A stretch of 64,000 bases of DNA from Flemingiibacterium sp045634005 (GTDB taxonomy: Bacteria > Bacillota > Clostridia > Oscillospirales > CAG-272): contig JAZQZL010000058.1 in the NCBI GenBank assembly GCA_045634005.1, positions 12,639 through 76,638 of the forward strand. Reading direction: 5' to 3'. Positions 18,341 through 26,841 of this stretch are shown in pieces. Below the pieces are notes generated by a model, which did no database searches, was not told the origin of the DNA, and worked only from the letters and a program-made list of their open reading frames with translations. Made by a program: the position numbers and the translations under genes. Each line of letters begins with the position of its first letter. Within the stretch, counting starts at the first letter, position 1.

Positions 18341-19693
18341 TTATATTAATTTTCTGTAAAGCCCGCCCGGGAGAGCCTCAACGGCCGAGTAGAGCTCCAG
18401 CATCGTAAGCGATGCAAGCACCTCGTCCGTGGAGATTCCCGTTTGTGCGATATTGTCTGTGGTAACCGCTATTCCGTCGGGGATAGCATCGAGCACTCTG
18501 CGCTGTACCGCGTCGAGGCAGGACAGTATTTCCTCGCGCTCTTTTCCGTCGTGCTCGCGCGGGGACGGCTTTGGCGCTTCATCCGATTTTTCCGATGCAC
18601 CGCGCCCGCCTTGCTTTCGGTAATCCGTAGGTGTCGGTACGTCGGGAAGCCTTTTCGTGTCTGCAGCCTTTTTGATCGGCGGAACCTTCATAGGCGGCAG
18701 CTTATCCTGCTTCTTGGGAGAGAGGGGCTGATTTTCCGCCTTCACAGGTATGCTATGATTATATTCATAGCGAATGTATTTATCACTGCTTGTTATGCGC
18801 TCAAGCCTTTTGAGGTTAAAGCTGTCGGCAAAATCCTCGATAATATCCTCGGCACACGTCACAAGCTTCGCGCCGTCGCGAATAAGTCGGTTCGGTCCGA
18901 CGCTGTTAGGCGCGCCGACGTTACCCGGAACCGCGTAAACTCTGCGGCCCTGATCACACGCGCACCTTGCCGTAATAAGCGCACCGCTTCGTTCGCCGCC
19001 TTCAACAACGACGACTGCATCGGCAAGACCGCTCATAATTCTGTTTCGTATCGGGAAGTTGCGTCCGTACGGCGGAGTGTTCGGCTCGAACTCGCTCACG
19101 ACCATACCGTTTTCACCTATCCAATCAAGCATTTTCTTGTTTGACGGAGGATACGGCACGTTTACGCCCGTACCGAGCACGGCAACAGTCGGCTCCTCCA
19201 TAAACACAGCAGTATTGTTCGCGGCGGAGTCAACTCCGTACGCCGCACCGCTTATAATGATAGCACCGTACGCGATCAGCTGACGCGCAAGCGTGAACGC
19301 CATATGCTTTCCGTAGCTCGACATCGAGCGCGTTCCGACAATGCTCACGCAAAAGCGCTCGTCAAGATCCTTAATCATACCGCGTGCGTAAAGCACAAGC
19401 GGCTTGTTGTAAAGCCCGTGAAGCCTTCTCGGATAATTCGGCGAGGTACACGGAATAACACGTATTCCGTTCATAAAGCAAAACTCAAGTGTACGCTCGG
19501 CTCGCGTAAGGTCGTGATCTGCAAGGCGCTCGCGGAATTGCTTATTCACGCTCACACAGGCGGCAAGCTGTTCGTTTGTTGCCTCATATACTTCCCTTGC
19601 ACCGCCCGGAAAATACTCAAGCAGCTTCAGGGCATCTGCAGAGCCCGCACCGTTTTTATCGGCAAGCCAGACCCAGTAAATTATATCATTCAT
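18341..19693 (-). CDS. dprA: DNA-processing protein DprA
   Basis: Loads RecA on incoming single-stranded DNA during transformation. 450 residues: N-terminal helical region, Rossmann domain (VSIVGTRSMSSYG, IISGAAYGVDSAA, VVVVEGGERSGALITA, YAVPGNV), and C-terminal winged helix (about 390-450, RRVLDAIPDGI...GGLYRKLI). Between them lies a long proline/lysine-rich low-complexity linker, which makes the protein longer than the more typical 300-370. The frame is open to 19801 but that would run past the -10 box; MNDIIYWVWL with AAGGA upstream is chosen. First gene of the block. Confidence 0.94.
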   Translation of the reverse strand: MNDIIYWVWLADKNGAGSADALKLLEYFPGGAREVYEATNEQLAACVSVNKQFRERLADHDLTRAERTLEFCFMNGIRVIPCTSPNYPRRLHGLYNKPLVLYARGMIKDLDERFCVSIVGTRSMSSYGKHMAFTLARQLIAYGAIIISGAAYGVDSAANNTAVFMEEPTVAVLGTGVNVPYPPSNKKMLDWIGENGMVVSEFEPNTPPYGRNFPIRNRIMSGLADAVVVVEGGERSGALITARCACDQGRRVYAVPGNVGAPNSVGPNRLIRDGAKLVTCAEDIIEDFADSFNLKRLERITSSDKYIRYEYNHSIPVKAENQPLSPKKQDKLPPMKVPPIKKAADTKRLPDVPTPTDYRKQGGRGASEKSDEAPKPSPREHDGKEREEILSCLDAVQRRVLDAIPDGIAVTTDNIAQTGISTDEVLASLTMLELYSAVEALPGGLYRKLI

Positions 19694-19779
19694 AGTCAAG
19701 TATTCCTTCTTGGGCGCATTTGATACCAATCGGGTTATCGGCGCGCCAACAATATTCACTAAATAATATACCAAGTTAT

Positions 19780-19808
19780 AGTATACCTCTAACAGACTCA
19801 AATTGCAA
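19780..19808 (-). promoter_or_regulatory. Sigma-A promoter of the dprA-topA block
   Basis: Minus-strand TTGCAA (19803-19808), 17-bp spacer, TATACT (19780-19785). The predicted start site is about 80 bp before the dprA ATG, and the only terminator seen downstream is after leuS. Confidence 0.75.
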
Positions 19809-19888
19809 GAGGTTTTTCATAAATTTACAAATTTTCTATATAATAATGAAGAAATGTATTTTATTTTCAATGTGTTTTGACAGAGCGC

Positions 19889-19934
19889 AAAAAAACGGCT
19901 TGCCCATACCTCATTTTGAGATAAGACAAGCCGT
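19889..19934 (-). terminator. Terminator after rqcH
   Basis: On the minus strand ACGGCTTG pairs with CAAGCCGT around a loop that itself contains CTCAAAATGAG, followed by seven T. Confidence 0.9.
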
Positions 19935-19940
19935 CTGCAA

Positions 19941-21692
19941 TTATTTTATTTTGAGCGAAAGCACCGTCTTTTCATCGGGTGTTACAAACGCTGTGTAGTT
20001 AGTAAGATACGTAACGAATCCGGGCTTTGATCCACTCGGCTTCTTGATATTACGTATAAGCGTGTAGTCAACGGCGACGTTCTGTCCTTCGCTTACCTTC
20101 GAGTGATATGCCGCGATCATAGCCGCCTCGGTAAAATCACGTTCACCCGGTTCTTCCCCATCCGTCATCATAACGACGTGCGAGCCCGGCTGATTTTTTA
20201 CGTGGAACCAATAATCGCTCTTCGAAGCAAGGCGCGTGGTCAGGTAGTCGTTCTGGTGATTGTTTTTACCGCAGAGTATTCTGTAGCCACCGCTCGACTT
20301 AAACTCCATAAGCTTCGGAGCGGACATCTTCTTCGGCGAATAATTCTTCATTCGCGAAGCATATCCCGAGCCGTGAAGCTCGGCGCGTATCTCTAAAATA
20401 TCGCTCTCGCTCTCCGCGCGGGTGAGCGAGTCGAACACCGTGTAGATATATTCAAGCTCTCCCTCGGCAAGCTTTATCTGCTTTGCAAGCTCGATTTCTG
20501 CGGTCTTGGATTTGTTGTACTTTTTATAGTATTTCTGCGCGTTCTGCTGCGGTGTCAAACGCTTGTCAAGCGGAATTTCGATAGTAGGACAAGCATCGTC
20601 GTAATAGTTTTCGAGTACCGCCGTTTCCATACCGCGAGAAAGTCGGTATATGTTGCCCGTGATAAGGTCACCCCACAGCTTATAGCGCTCCTTGTCGGCA
20701 CACGCGAGAAGGTCCTCCTTCTGAAGCGCGAGCTTCTTCTCAAGGCGAGCTTCCGCGTTGGTAAGCAGGCGAAAAATGTCCGCCGTACGCTGACGGATAC
20801 GCTCCGCTTTATCGCGGCGGCCGAAATATTCGTCGAGTAACTCGCCGAAGCTATCAAGCCTGCGCGCTTCGAAATTGGTGCCGTATTCAAGCGGCTCGAA
20901 GAAAAGGTATTCAACAGGCTTGCCTGCCGTATCGCAAACGAGCCACGGCTCATACTCGCCGCCGTTCATTTTTTCCGTTACATAAGAGAACGCCCCCCAA
21001 AGCTTTTCTGCGTCGCAGCTGTGCAGGGACGCATCGACCTGTCCTGTGGCGCGATACACAATCTCGCGTGCAACCACCGCCGCAAAGCCGTAGAAGTTCG
21101 CGAGAATAAACTTATCTGCACACATATCCTCCGCCGCTGAATACGCTTCCATAAACTGCTCTTTTGTGGCAGTAAGCGGACATAATTTCTTCTGTTCGGG
21201 CGGAAGCTCATACGGGAAGCCCGGAAGGATCTGGCGCACGTTGCTTGTCGCAAGATCGATTATTTTAAGCGCACTGACAACCTTCTTTTCAGCGTTCAAA
21301 AGAATGACGTTGCTGTATTTGCCCATCGTTTCCGTAACGAGATATTTGGTCGTTTCAAAGCCCATCTCATCGTAGCAGTCGAAAGCAAACTCCACCGCGC
21401 GCTCAAATCCGAGCTGGGTAATACCCGATACTCTCGCGCCTGTCAGATGCTTGCGAAGAAGCATACAGAACATCGGCGGCGTCATCGGGTTTTCCTTGAC
21501 CGTCGCGGTTATATTAAAGTGTGGATTGTTCGTACCCGACGATAGCGCAAGGCGCATATTCTCGCGTCCGAGGTGCAAGAGAAGCACTATCTCATCGCGT
21601 TCAGGCTGCGTCACCTTTTCAACGCGCGCGCCCATTATACGTCCATTCAAATCGTGCACTATCGCAGATACCATTCCTGCGTCAAAAGCCAT
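19941..21692 (-). CDS. rqcH: Ribosome quality-control factor RqcH (NFACT, 'fibronectin-binding' family)
   Basis: 583-residue NFACT protein. Known family members bind 50S subunits carrying stalled nascent chains and add alanine tails to mark them for proteolysis. Domains in order: NFACT-N (1 to about 200, start MAFDAGMVSAIVHDLNGRI), helical and coiled-coil middle (about 280-430), NFACT-R at the end (GYRILCGKNNHQNDYLT, WFHVKNQPGSHVV). GGAGG precedes the start. It lies 21 bp after a GNAT gene and shares its promoter. Confidence 0.93.
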   Translation of the reverse strand: MAFDAGMVSAIVHDLNGRIMGARVEKVTQPERDEIVLLLHLGRENMRLALSSGTNNPHFNITATVKENPMTPPMFCMLLRKHLTGARVSGITQLGFERAVEFAFDCYDEMGFETTKYLVTETMGKYSNVILLNAEKKVVSALKIIDLATSNVRQILPGFPYELPPEQKKLCPLTATKEQFMEAYSAAEDMCADKFILANFYGFAAVVAREIVYRATGQVDASLHSCDAEKLWGAFSYVTEKMNGGEYEPWLVCDTAGKPVEYLFFEPLEYGTNFEARRLDSFGELLDEYFGRRDKAERIRQRTADIFRLLTNAEARLEKKLALQKEDLLACADKERYKLWGDLITGNIYRLSRGMETAVLENYYDDACPTIEIPLDKRLTPQQNAQKYYKKYNKSKTAEIELAKQIKLAEGELEYIYTVFDSLTRAESESDILEIRAELHGSGYASRMKNYSPKKMSAPKLMEFKSSGGYRILCGKNNHQNDYLTTRLASKSDYWFHVKNQPGSHVVMMTDGEEPGERDFTEAAMIAAYHSKVSEGQNVAVDYTLIRNIKKPSGSKPGFVTYLTNYTAFVTPDEKTVLSLKIK

Positions 21693-21713
21693 AATTATCC
21701 TCCAAAGCCTCGG

Positions 21714-22409
21714 CTACTCACCGAAGCCGACAACGTAATATTTCTTACAGATCACCTCGCCGCCAAGACTTTCGGCAAGACGAATCGACGCGCCGTTACC
21801 CGATGCGCACTCGTATATCGCCGTATGTCCGAGCCGCGAAAGCTCGCCGACAAGCGCGCTGACACACGCTTTTCCGTAGCCATGCCGACGGTACTCTTCG
21901 GCGGTATCGACGCCGATCTCAACCTCGCGCGGTGTATCCTCCCCGATCGGCTCACCCGTGTTCGCAACGGCAACGATTTTATTATCTACCACCGCCGCAT
22001 ACACTATATATCCGTCCGATAAAAGCCCGTCGATATCGGTATCGGTGAGATCCTCATAACCCTCTCTGCCATATAGGCGGCACACGCTTTCGCTATCCCC
22101 ATACGCTTTCGCATCGAGCGCAAAATTCATGTAATAATCATACGAATCGGGGCTCAATTCAAAGCCGTGCGTTTCAAGAAACGCGCCGAATTTTTCGCTT
22201 GCCCACAACACAGCATCGTGCGAAAAAAGCGTCGGCTCGTCTGCACCGTACCGGCATAAAAGCCCGTCAACAAGCGCCTTCACCGACGGATAATACCACA
22301 CGCACACATCATCGCCGCAAGCTGTAATTTCAAGCGGCACAGCGACCTCGCCGCCGTCGAGCCACGCTTCGTCGCGCTCAACGAGCGTTATATTCAGCTT
22401 TTGCGCCAC
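21714..22409 (-). CDS. GNAT-family N-acetyltransferase
   Basis: 231 residues with a GTG start 7 bp after GGGAGGCG. The C-terminal half is a GNAT fold: EVEIGVDTAEEYRRHGYGKACVSAL carries the acetyl-CoA loop (RRHGYGKA), followed by a beta strand and SIRLAESLGG. The N-terminal 110 residues are not recognised. Substrate unknown. It is the promoter-proximal gene of a pair with rqcH; a functional link is not established. Confidence 0.8.
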   Translation of the reverse strand: MAQKLNITLVERDEAWLDGGEVAVPLEITACGDDVCVWYYPSVKALVDGLLCRYGADEPTLFSHDAVLWASEKFGAFLETHGFELSPDSYDYYMNFALDAKAYGDSESVCRLYGREGYEDLTDTDIDGLLSDGYIVYAAVVDNKIVAVANTGEPIGEDTPREVEIGVDTAEEYRRHGYGKACVSALVGELSRLGHTAIYECASGNGASIRLAESLGGEVICKKYYVVGFGE

Positions 22410-22439
22410 AGTATCGCCTCCCGTTCGGTTGATATAATA

Positions 22440-22468
22440 ATTTTACCGCATCGGCACAGATTTGTCAA
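22440..22468 (-). promoter_or_regulatory. Sigma-A promoter of GNAT-rqcH
   Basis: Minus-strand TTGACA (22463-22468), 17 bp, TAAAAT (22440-22445), about 30 bp before the GTG start. Confidence 0.85.
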
Positions 22469-22523
22469 CGCTTGATAGAGAAAATATTTTTGGCAAAAAA
22501 TATTCGAAGGGATCCCTCGCAAA

Positions 22524-22560
22524 ACAAAAAAACACCCGATGCAAACGCATCGGGTATTTT
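22524..22560 (-). terminator. Terminator after rpmF
   Basis: Minus strand ACCCGATGC-GTTT-GCATCGGGT followed by GTTTTTTTG; it separates rpmF from the GNAT-rqcH promoter. Confidence 0.92.
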
Positions 22561-22566
22561 TCGTCA

Positions 22567-22746
22567 TTAGTCAACGTTAACGACCTGCTCACCCTTGTAG
22601 GTTCCGCAAGCTCTGCAAACTCTGTGTGCGAGGTTGTACTCACCGCACTTCGGGCACTTTACCATACCCGGCATTTCGAGCTTCCATACGTTAGATCTTC
22701 TCTTATCGCGTCTCGCGCTGGAGACTTTCTTCTTCGGTACTGCCAT
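22567..22746 (-). CDS. rpmF: 50S ribosomal protein bL32
   Basis: 59-residue bL32 beginning MAVPKKKVSSARRDKRRS. It is the zinc-binding form: CPKCGEY and CRACGTYKG give four cysteines. The start follows AAGGAGGTG. It lies 52 bp after the yceD-like gene, the standard pairing. Confidence 0.96.
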   Translation of the reverse strand: MAVPKKKVSSARRDKRRSNVWKLEMPGMVKCPKCGEYNLAHRVCRACGTYKGEQVVNVD

Positions 22747-22798
22747 TTTAAGACACCTCCTTAACTGTATAACACTTTTTATTATACATCAATTATTT

Positions 22799-23326
22799 TT
22801 ATTTTTCAAGTAGTTTTTGCAAAATTGCGAGTCTTGGATCAATTTCTTTTTTCGGACAGCCGCAATCGCCCTCGTTTAAGTCCTTGCCGCACTTGGGACA
22901 AAGTCCCTTGCACTCCTCGGAACAAACCTCTTTCATCGGGAACTCCATCATAAGCTGTTCGGCCGCTACAGTATCAAGCTCCAGCATACCGTCAACTATC
23001 TGAATATAGTCATCCGCTTCCTCGTCGCTTGTGTTGACAAGCTCGCCACGGTTAACTACCGTGCGCTCAAATTCCACCGTAAAGCTTCTTTTAAGCGGTG
23101 CGAGGCAGCGTGCACACTCGGCATCGTAGTCAACGCTGACCGAGGCGCGAAGTCCGATGTATCCGCCCATATTAACGATTTCACCGCTAACACGTGCAGG
23201 CTTTTCAAAAACTACGCCGTCTACCTTGGTGTCAAATCCGAAGTCGCCTTCCGTCAAAGAAAAGCTGTAGTCAAACGGCAGTTTTGTTACCTCACCCGAA
23301 AGGACGGATCGCATATCAATAGCCAT
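22799..23326 (-). CDS. YceD/DUF177-family protein
   Basis: 175 residues, start MAIDMRSVLSG after GGAGGTGG. Has the DUF177 cysteine motif CARCLAPLKRSF and a C-terminal CSEECKGLCPKCGKDLNEGDC, which with downstream cysteines looks like a metal site. The family almost always precedes rpmF and is implicated in 23S rRNA or 50S metabolism; the precise role is uncertain. Confidence 0.92.
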   Translation of the reverse strand: MAIDMRSVLSGEVTKLPFDYSFSLTEGDFGFDTKVDGVVFEKPARVSGEIVNMGGYIGLRASVSVDYDAECARCLAPLKRSFTVEFERTVVNRGELVNTSDEEADDYIQIVDGMLELDTVAAEQLMMEFPMKEVCSEECKGLCPKCGKDLNEGDCGCPKKEIDPRLAILQKLLEK

Positions 23327-23369
23327 TTTACCACCTCCGTTTTGTGGACACAAAAGTGCTAACTTGTAT

Positions 23370-23398
23370 ATTATATATTAAAATTCGCGATTTGTCAA
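23370..23398 (-). promoter_or_regulatory. Sigma-A promoter of yceD-rpmF
   Basis: Consensus TTGACA (23393-23398), 17 bp, consensus TATAAT (23370-23375) on the minus strand, 44 bp before the start codon. Confidence 0.92.
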
Positions 23399-23426
23399 TA
23401 GTTATAGAAAAATAATCAAAATTTGT

Positions 23427-24026
23427 TCACATTGTCCTACGGCCTTCAAGTGCGCGCATAAGCGTTACCTCGTCCGCGTACTCAAGCTCGCCGCCCACGG
23501 GAATACCGTAAGCAAGGCGCGACACCTTTATTCCGAGCGGCTTTATAAGCTTGGTTATATACATAGCCGTAGCCTCGCCCTCGACTGTCGGATTGGTCGC
23601 GATGATTATTTCGTTTACCTCGCCGTCACCGAGGCGAAGCATAAGCTCGCGTATGCGAAGCTTGTCGGGACCGATGCCCGACATAGGCGATATCGCGCCG
23701 TGAAGCACGTGGTAAACGCCGCTGTATTCCTTGACCTTTTCAAGCGACATTACAGCCTTGGCGTCCTCAACGACACAGATGACCGAGCGGTCACGCCCTG
23801 TATCGGCGCAAACGGGACAAAGCTCGCCGTCGGAGAAATTCTGACACACCGAGCAGGTGCGCACACGCTCCTTCGCGCCGCGAACGGCATCGGCAAACGC
23901 CTCTGCCTCCTCGGGCGTAAAATCAAGCACCGAAAACGCGAGTCTGACCGCAGTTTTCTTGCCGATTCCCGGGAGCCTCTGAAACTGCTCGATCAGCTTC
24001 TCAAGCGGAAGAATGTACTCCGCCAT
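23427..24026 (-). CDS. recR: Recombination protein RecR
   Basis: 199 residues, full length. Helix-hairpin-helix LPGIGKKTAVRLAF (18-31), zinc finger C58, C61, C70, C73, then TOPRIM domain with VVEDAKAVMSLE and the Walker-type EIIIATNPTVEGEATA. Acts with RecF/RecO to load RecA at gaps. It starts 5 bp after the ybaB stop with no obvious ribosome binding site, so coupling is likely. Confidence 0.97.
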   Translation of the reverse strand: MAEYILPLEKLIEQFQRLPGIGKKTAVRLAFSVLDFTPEEAEAFADAVRGAKERVRTCSVCQNFSDGELCPVCADTGRDRSVICVVEDAKAVMSLEKVKEYSGVYHVLHGAISPMSGIGPDKLRIRELMLRLGDGEVNEIIIATNPTVEGEATAMYITKLIKPLGIKVSRLAYGIPVGGELEYADEVTLMRALEGRRTM

Positions 24027-24031
24027 ATCGC

Positions 24032-24385
24032 TTAAAACAGACCGGGCATTCCCATGCCGATATCACCGGTGATCTTCTGCATCTCTGCAGCGCTCGTATC
24101 CTCGACCTTCTTAATAGCCTCGTTTACAGCGGCGATAACAAGATCGGAAAGCGTTTCAATATCGTCAGGATCGACTATCTCGGGCTTGATATCAAGAGAG
24201 AGAACTTCCTTCTTGCCGTTCATTTTGAGAGAAACCACACCGCCGCCGACGGATACGTCGTACTCGCGACCTTCGAGTTCCTCCTGCATTGCCGCCATAT
24301 CCTCCTGCATCTTCTGTGCCTGACGGAGCATAGCGTTCATATTCTGCGGGCCGCCGCCCATGCCCTTCGGTAAACGTGCTTTCAT
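24032..24385 (-). CDS. YbaB/EbfC nucleoid-associated protein
   Basis: 117 residues from MKARLPKGMGGG; dimeric DNA-binding protein of unclear role found between dnaX and recR. Family core: NMNAMLRQAQKMQEDMAAMQEEL, then a GGGVVSLKMNGKKEVLSLDI sheet and EAIKKVEDTSAAEMQKITG. An upstream in-frame ATG exists but has no ribosome binding site and overlaps dnaX; AAAGGAAA precedes the chosen start. Confidence 0.94.
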   Translation of the reverse strand: MKARLPKGMGGGPQNMNAMLRQAQKMQEDMAAMQEELEGREYDVSVGGGVVSLKMNGKKEVLSLDIKPEIVDPDDIETLSDLVIAAVNEAIKKVEDTSAAEMQKITGDIGMGMPGLF

Positions 24386-24407
24386 AGTAAAATTTCCTTT
24401 CGCTGTG

Positions 24408-25991
24408 TTAGTTATTGCTCTGCGAGCCGATTTCAAGCTCGTCAAGTACGTTGTTTGCAGACTCCTTTTTTTCGGGTGCATATTCAAGCTTTACCGAGTT
24501 TGCGGTAAGGCTTCCCTCCTCAAAGGTGTTGAGTACCTCAAGAACCTGGTCGAATCTGCTTGTGATAATGGTCAGCGCCATCTGGTTGCTCGTGCGTATA
24601 TGCACAAGCTCGTCCGTGTTGACCGTGTAGCCTTTACACGATTCGCGAAGCAAACTGCCGAGCATCAGGTCACGCTCACAGCACTTCTGCACGAACTCCG
24701 CCCAGTACGGGAGCTGTCTGTATTCTTTTTTAACAGATGGATCTGCAGCCGCCGTTTTTTCGGCAGGAACCGCCTCACTCGGTGCGCTTTGAGGCTTTGC
24801 CGACACCGCATCGGCAGACGCCGCCGCATTCACTCGGTATGCGCCGGACTTAAGCTTGTCCTCAAGAAGCGTCAACCTTGAAGCAAGCGCCTCGCCTGAC
24901 GTAGAAAATCTCTCGTCGCACATACGGACAAGCGTCATCTCGGCAATAAGCCGCTTCGAGGAATTTGACAGTCGCATAGCCGCGAGCGCTTCATCGAGCA
25001 GCTTTGCGTGGTAAACGATTGTTTCTGTTGCAAACCGTGCGGATATCTCCATAAGCTCTGCGTACTGTCGCTCGGACAAATCGAGATATTCCCGCGCTCC
25101 CTTCGTTGTCTTTACAACGAGCATATCGCGGTAGAAGGCGATAAGGTCCGTCCAAAGCACGGACAAGTCCTTGCTTGACGCAAACATCTTGCCGATCTCG
25201 CCAAACAGCGTATCGTAATCCTTGTCGCATACAGCGTTAAGGAGCTTCAAAATAACGTCGCGTCCACCCGAGCCCGCGATCTCCTCTACCACCTCTACGG
25301 TGACTGGCTTGTTCTCGCCCGAACAAAGCTCGAGTAGCGAAATAGCATCGCGCATACCGCCCTGCGCCAGGTGCGCGAGCATAAACGCCGCCTCGTGGTC
25401 AATCTCGATGCCCTCCGCCTTCGCAATATGCTCAAGGCGAGCGGCGATGACCTCGCTCGATATACGGCGAAAATCGTATCGCTGACAGCGTGACAAAATA
25501 GTTGCCGGAATTTTGTGTATTTCGGTGGTCGCGAGTATGAACATAACGTGTGCAGGCGGCTCCTCAAGCGTTTTGAGAAGCGCGTTGAACGCGCTCTGCG
25601 AGAGCATATGCACCTCGTCGATAATGTATACCTTTTTCTTTAGCTCGGCAGGCAGATACTCCACCTCGTCGCGTATCTGTCGGATATCGTCAACGCCGTT
25701 GTTTGAAGCGGCGTCCATCTCAACAATATCGATACAGCTTGCCGAATCGGCAGATAAACACGCGGCGCATTTGCCGCACGGATTACCGTTCTCCGGCGAC
25801 TCACAGTTGACCGCCTTGGCAAGTATCTTCGCGCAGGTAGTCTTACCCGTACCGCGCGAGCCCATAAAGAGGTACGCGTGCGAGGTCTTGCCGTTTTCCA
25901 CGGCATAGCGCAAAATAGCCGTTATGTGGTCCTGACCGCAAACGTCCGAAAAGGTCTGCGGGCGCCATTTTCTGTATAACGCCTGATGCAA
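24408..25991 (-). CDS. dnaX: DNA polymerase III subunits gamma/tau
   Basis: Clamp-loader ATPase. 527 residues: P-loop GSRGTGKTT (44-52), zinc motif CGKCAACLSADSASC, Walker B VYIIDEVHML and sensor ILATTEIHKIPATILSRC, then domain III and a divergent C-terminal tau region with an alanine-rich linker (about 380-420). The start codon is TTG (family N-terminus LYRKWRPQTF directly follows), with AGAGGA 9 bp upstream. No slippery A-run for gamma frameshifting was noticed. Confidence 0.96.
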   Translation of the reverse strand: MHQALYRKWRPQTFSDVCGQDHITAILRYAVENGKTSHAYLFMGSRGTGKTTCAKILAKAVNCESPENGNPCGKCAACLSADSASCIDIVEMDAASNNGVDDIRQIRDEVEYLPAELKKKVYIIDEVHMLSQSAFNALLKTLEEPPAHVMFILATTEIHKIPATILSRCQRYDFRRISSEVIAARLEHIAKAEGIEIDHEAAFMLAHLAQGGMRDAISLLELCSGENKPVTVEVVEEIAGSGGRDVILKLLNAVCDKDYDTLFGEIGKMFASSKDLSVLWTDLIAFYRDMLVVKTTKGAREYLDLSERQYAELMEISARFATETIVYHAKLLDEALAAMRLSNSSKRLIAEMTLVRMCDERFSTSGEALASRLTLLEDKLKSGAYRVNAAASADAVSAKPQSAPSEAVPAEKTAAADPSVKKEYRQLPYWAEFVQKCCERDLMLGSLLRESCKGYTVNTDELVHIRTSNQMALTIITSRFDQVLEVLNTFEEGSLTANSVKLEYAPEKKESANNVLDELEIGSQSNN

Positions 25992-26018
25992 AATAACACG
26001 TCCTCTCTAAAAAATTGA

Positions 26019-26320
26019 CAAGCTATAAAATAAGACCATACACCCAAAGCTCGAACTGCTCTTATGTGCGTGAACGCCGGAATATACTCGGGACAGGTGA
26101 CCTCGCGGCACACCGGAGTAACTGCTTAATGCTGCTTGGTTCCCCACCTGACATGGTTCACAGCCTCCGATTGCGCAAGACCCGTCCGTCAACGTATAAG
26201 ACCCGTCGTGCAGACCACACAAAATCAGCCCTTACAATAGGAATCCACCCCTGCTGTAGCGGACTGCAGGTGCAAGGCACCGCTAATTCCCCGGCTGGTA
26301 TGGCCTTATTTTATAGCTTG
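26019..26320 (-). ncRNA. ffs: Signal recognition particle RNA, large bacterial type
   Basis: The minus strand has the conserved SRP domain around 26110-26175, including GTGAACCATGTCAGG and GGGGAACCAAGCAGCATTAAG, the latter shared by SRP RNAs. The ends pair: GCTATAAAATAAGG at the 5' end matches the 3' ...CTTATTTTATAGC, giving the closed rod with Alu domain of the Bacillus-type scRNA of about 270-300 nt. It lies directly before dnaX-ybaB-recR, the usual Firmicutes location. Exact ends are estimated from the terminal helix. Confidence 0.93.
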
Positions 26321-26356
26321 TCGCCAGCAAAAGCCTATCGGCTTCCATACTAATAT

Positions 26357-26385
26357 ATTATAACAGATATTTTTAAATAATGCAA
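26357..26385 (-). promoter_or_regulatory. Sigma-A promoter of the SRP RNA
   Basis: Minus-strand TTGCAT (26380-26385), 17 bp, TATAAT (26357-26362), about 30 bp before the RNA 5' helix. It may also supply dnaX-ybaB-recR. Confidence 0.85.
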
Positions 26386-26427
26386 TAGGATTTTTGAAAT
26401 TTATAGCTTTGTTATATCTTCGCTTAT

Positions 26428-26841
26428 TCAATACGTGCGAAAATATGCCATACAGCCGAACTCCTTGGCGGGATACAGTCCCACCGAGCGGTAGAACGAC
26501 TCCGTTGCCCCAACGCTATCCGTAAGCAGCACCTTCTGGTAGCAGTCGGAGTAAAGCTCAAACAGCTTTTGCACCATTCTCGTACCGATGCCGCGGCGCT
26601 GATACTCCGGCAAAACGATAATATCCTGCACGTAAAGTATCGATGCCTTGTCGCCTACCGCGCGGATAACGCCGACCACACGATCCCCGTCGTATGCTGC
26701 CAGCGTACAAAGTGAGCCTTCATACGCCGCCTTTAACATATCGGGGCGCTCGGTGTAGTTGCTCCAGCCGACCGCCTTATAAAGCGGAAGAATGTCGGCT
26801 TCGTTATATTTTGTGTATTTTTTCAGGGTTATTTTTTTCAC
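26428..26841 (-). CDS. GNAT-family N-acetyltransferase
   Basis: 137-residue single-domain GNAT: VQDIIVLPEYQRRGIGTRMVQKLFELY contains the acetyl-CoA loop QRRGIG, and ATESFYRSVGLYPA closes the fold. Substrate unknown. Start overlaps the preceding stop by 4 bp (ATGA), so it is the last gene of the ogg operon. Confidence 0.88.
   Translation of the reverse strand: MKKITLKKYTKYNEADILPLYKAVGWSNYTERPDMLKAAYEGSLCTLAAYDGDRVVGVIRAVGDKASILYVQDIIVLPEYQRRGIGTRMVQKLFELYSDCYQKVLLTDSVGATESFYRSVGLYPAKEFGCMAYFRTY

Noticed and set aside
19694..19801. Longer dprA start at 19801
   Set aside because: It would place the start upstream of the -10 box of the dprA promoter, and the added residues are hydrophobic and unlike DprA.
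26007..26222. Small open frames across the SRP RNA
   Set aside because: The region is fully explained by SRP RNA with its conserved loops and pairing ends.
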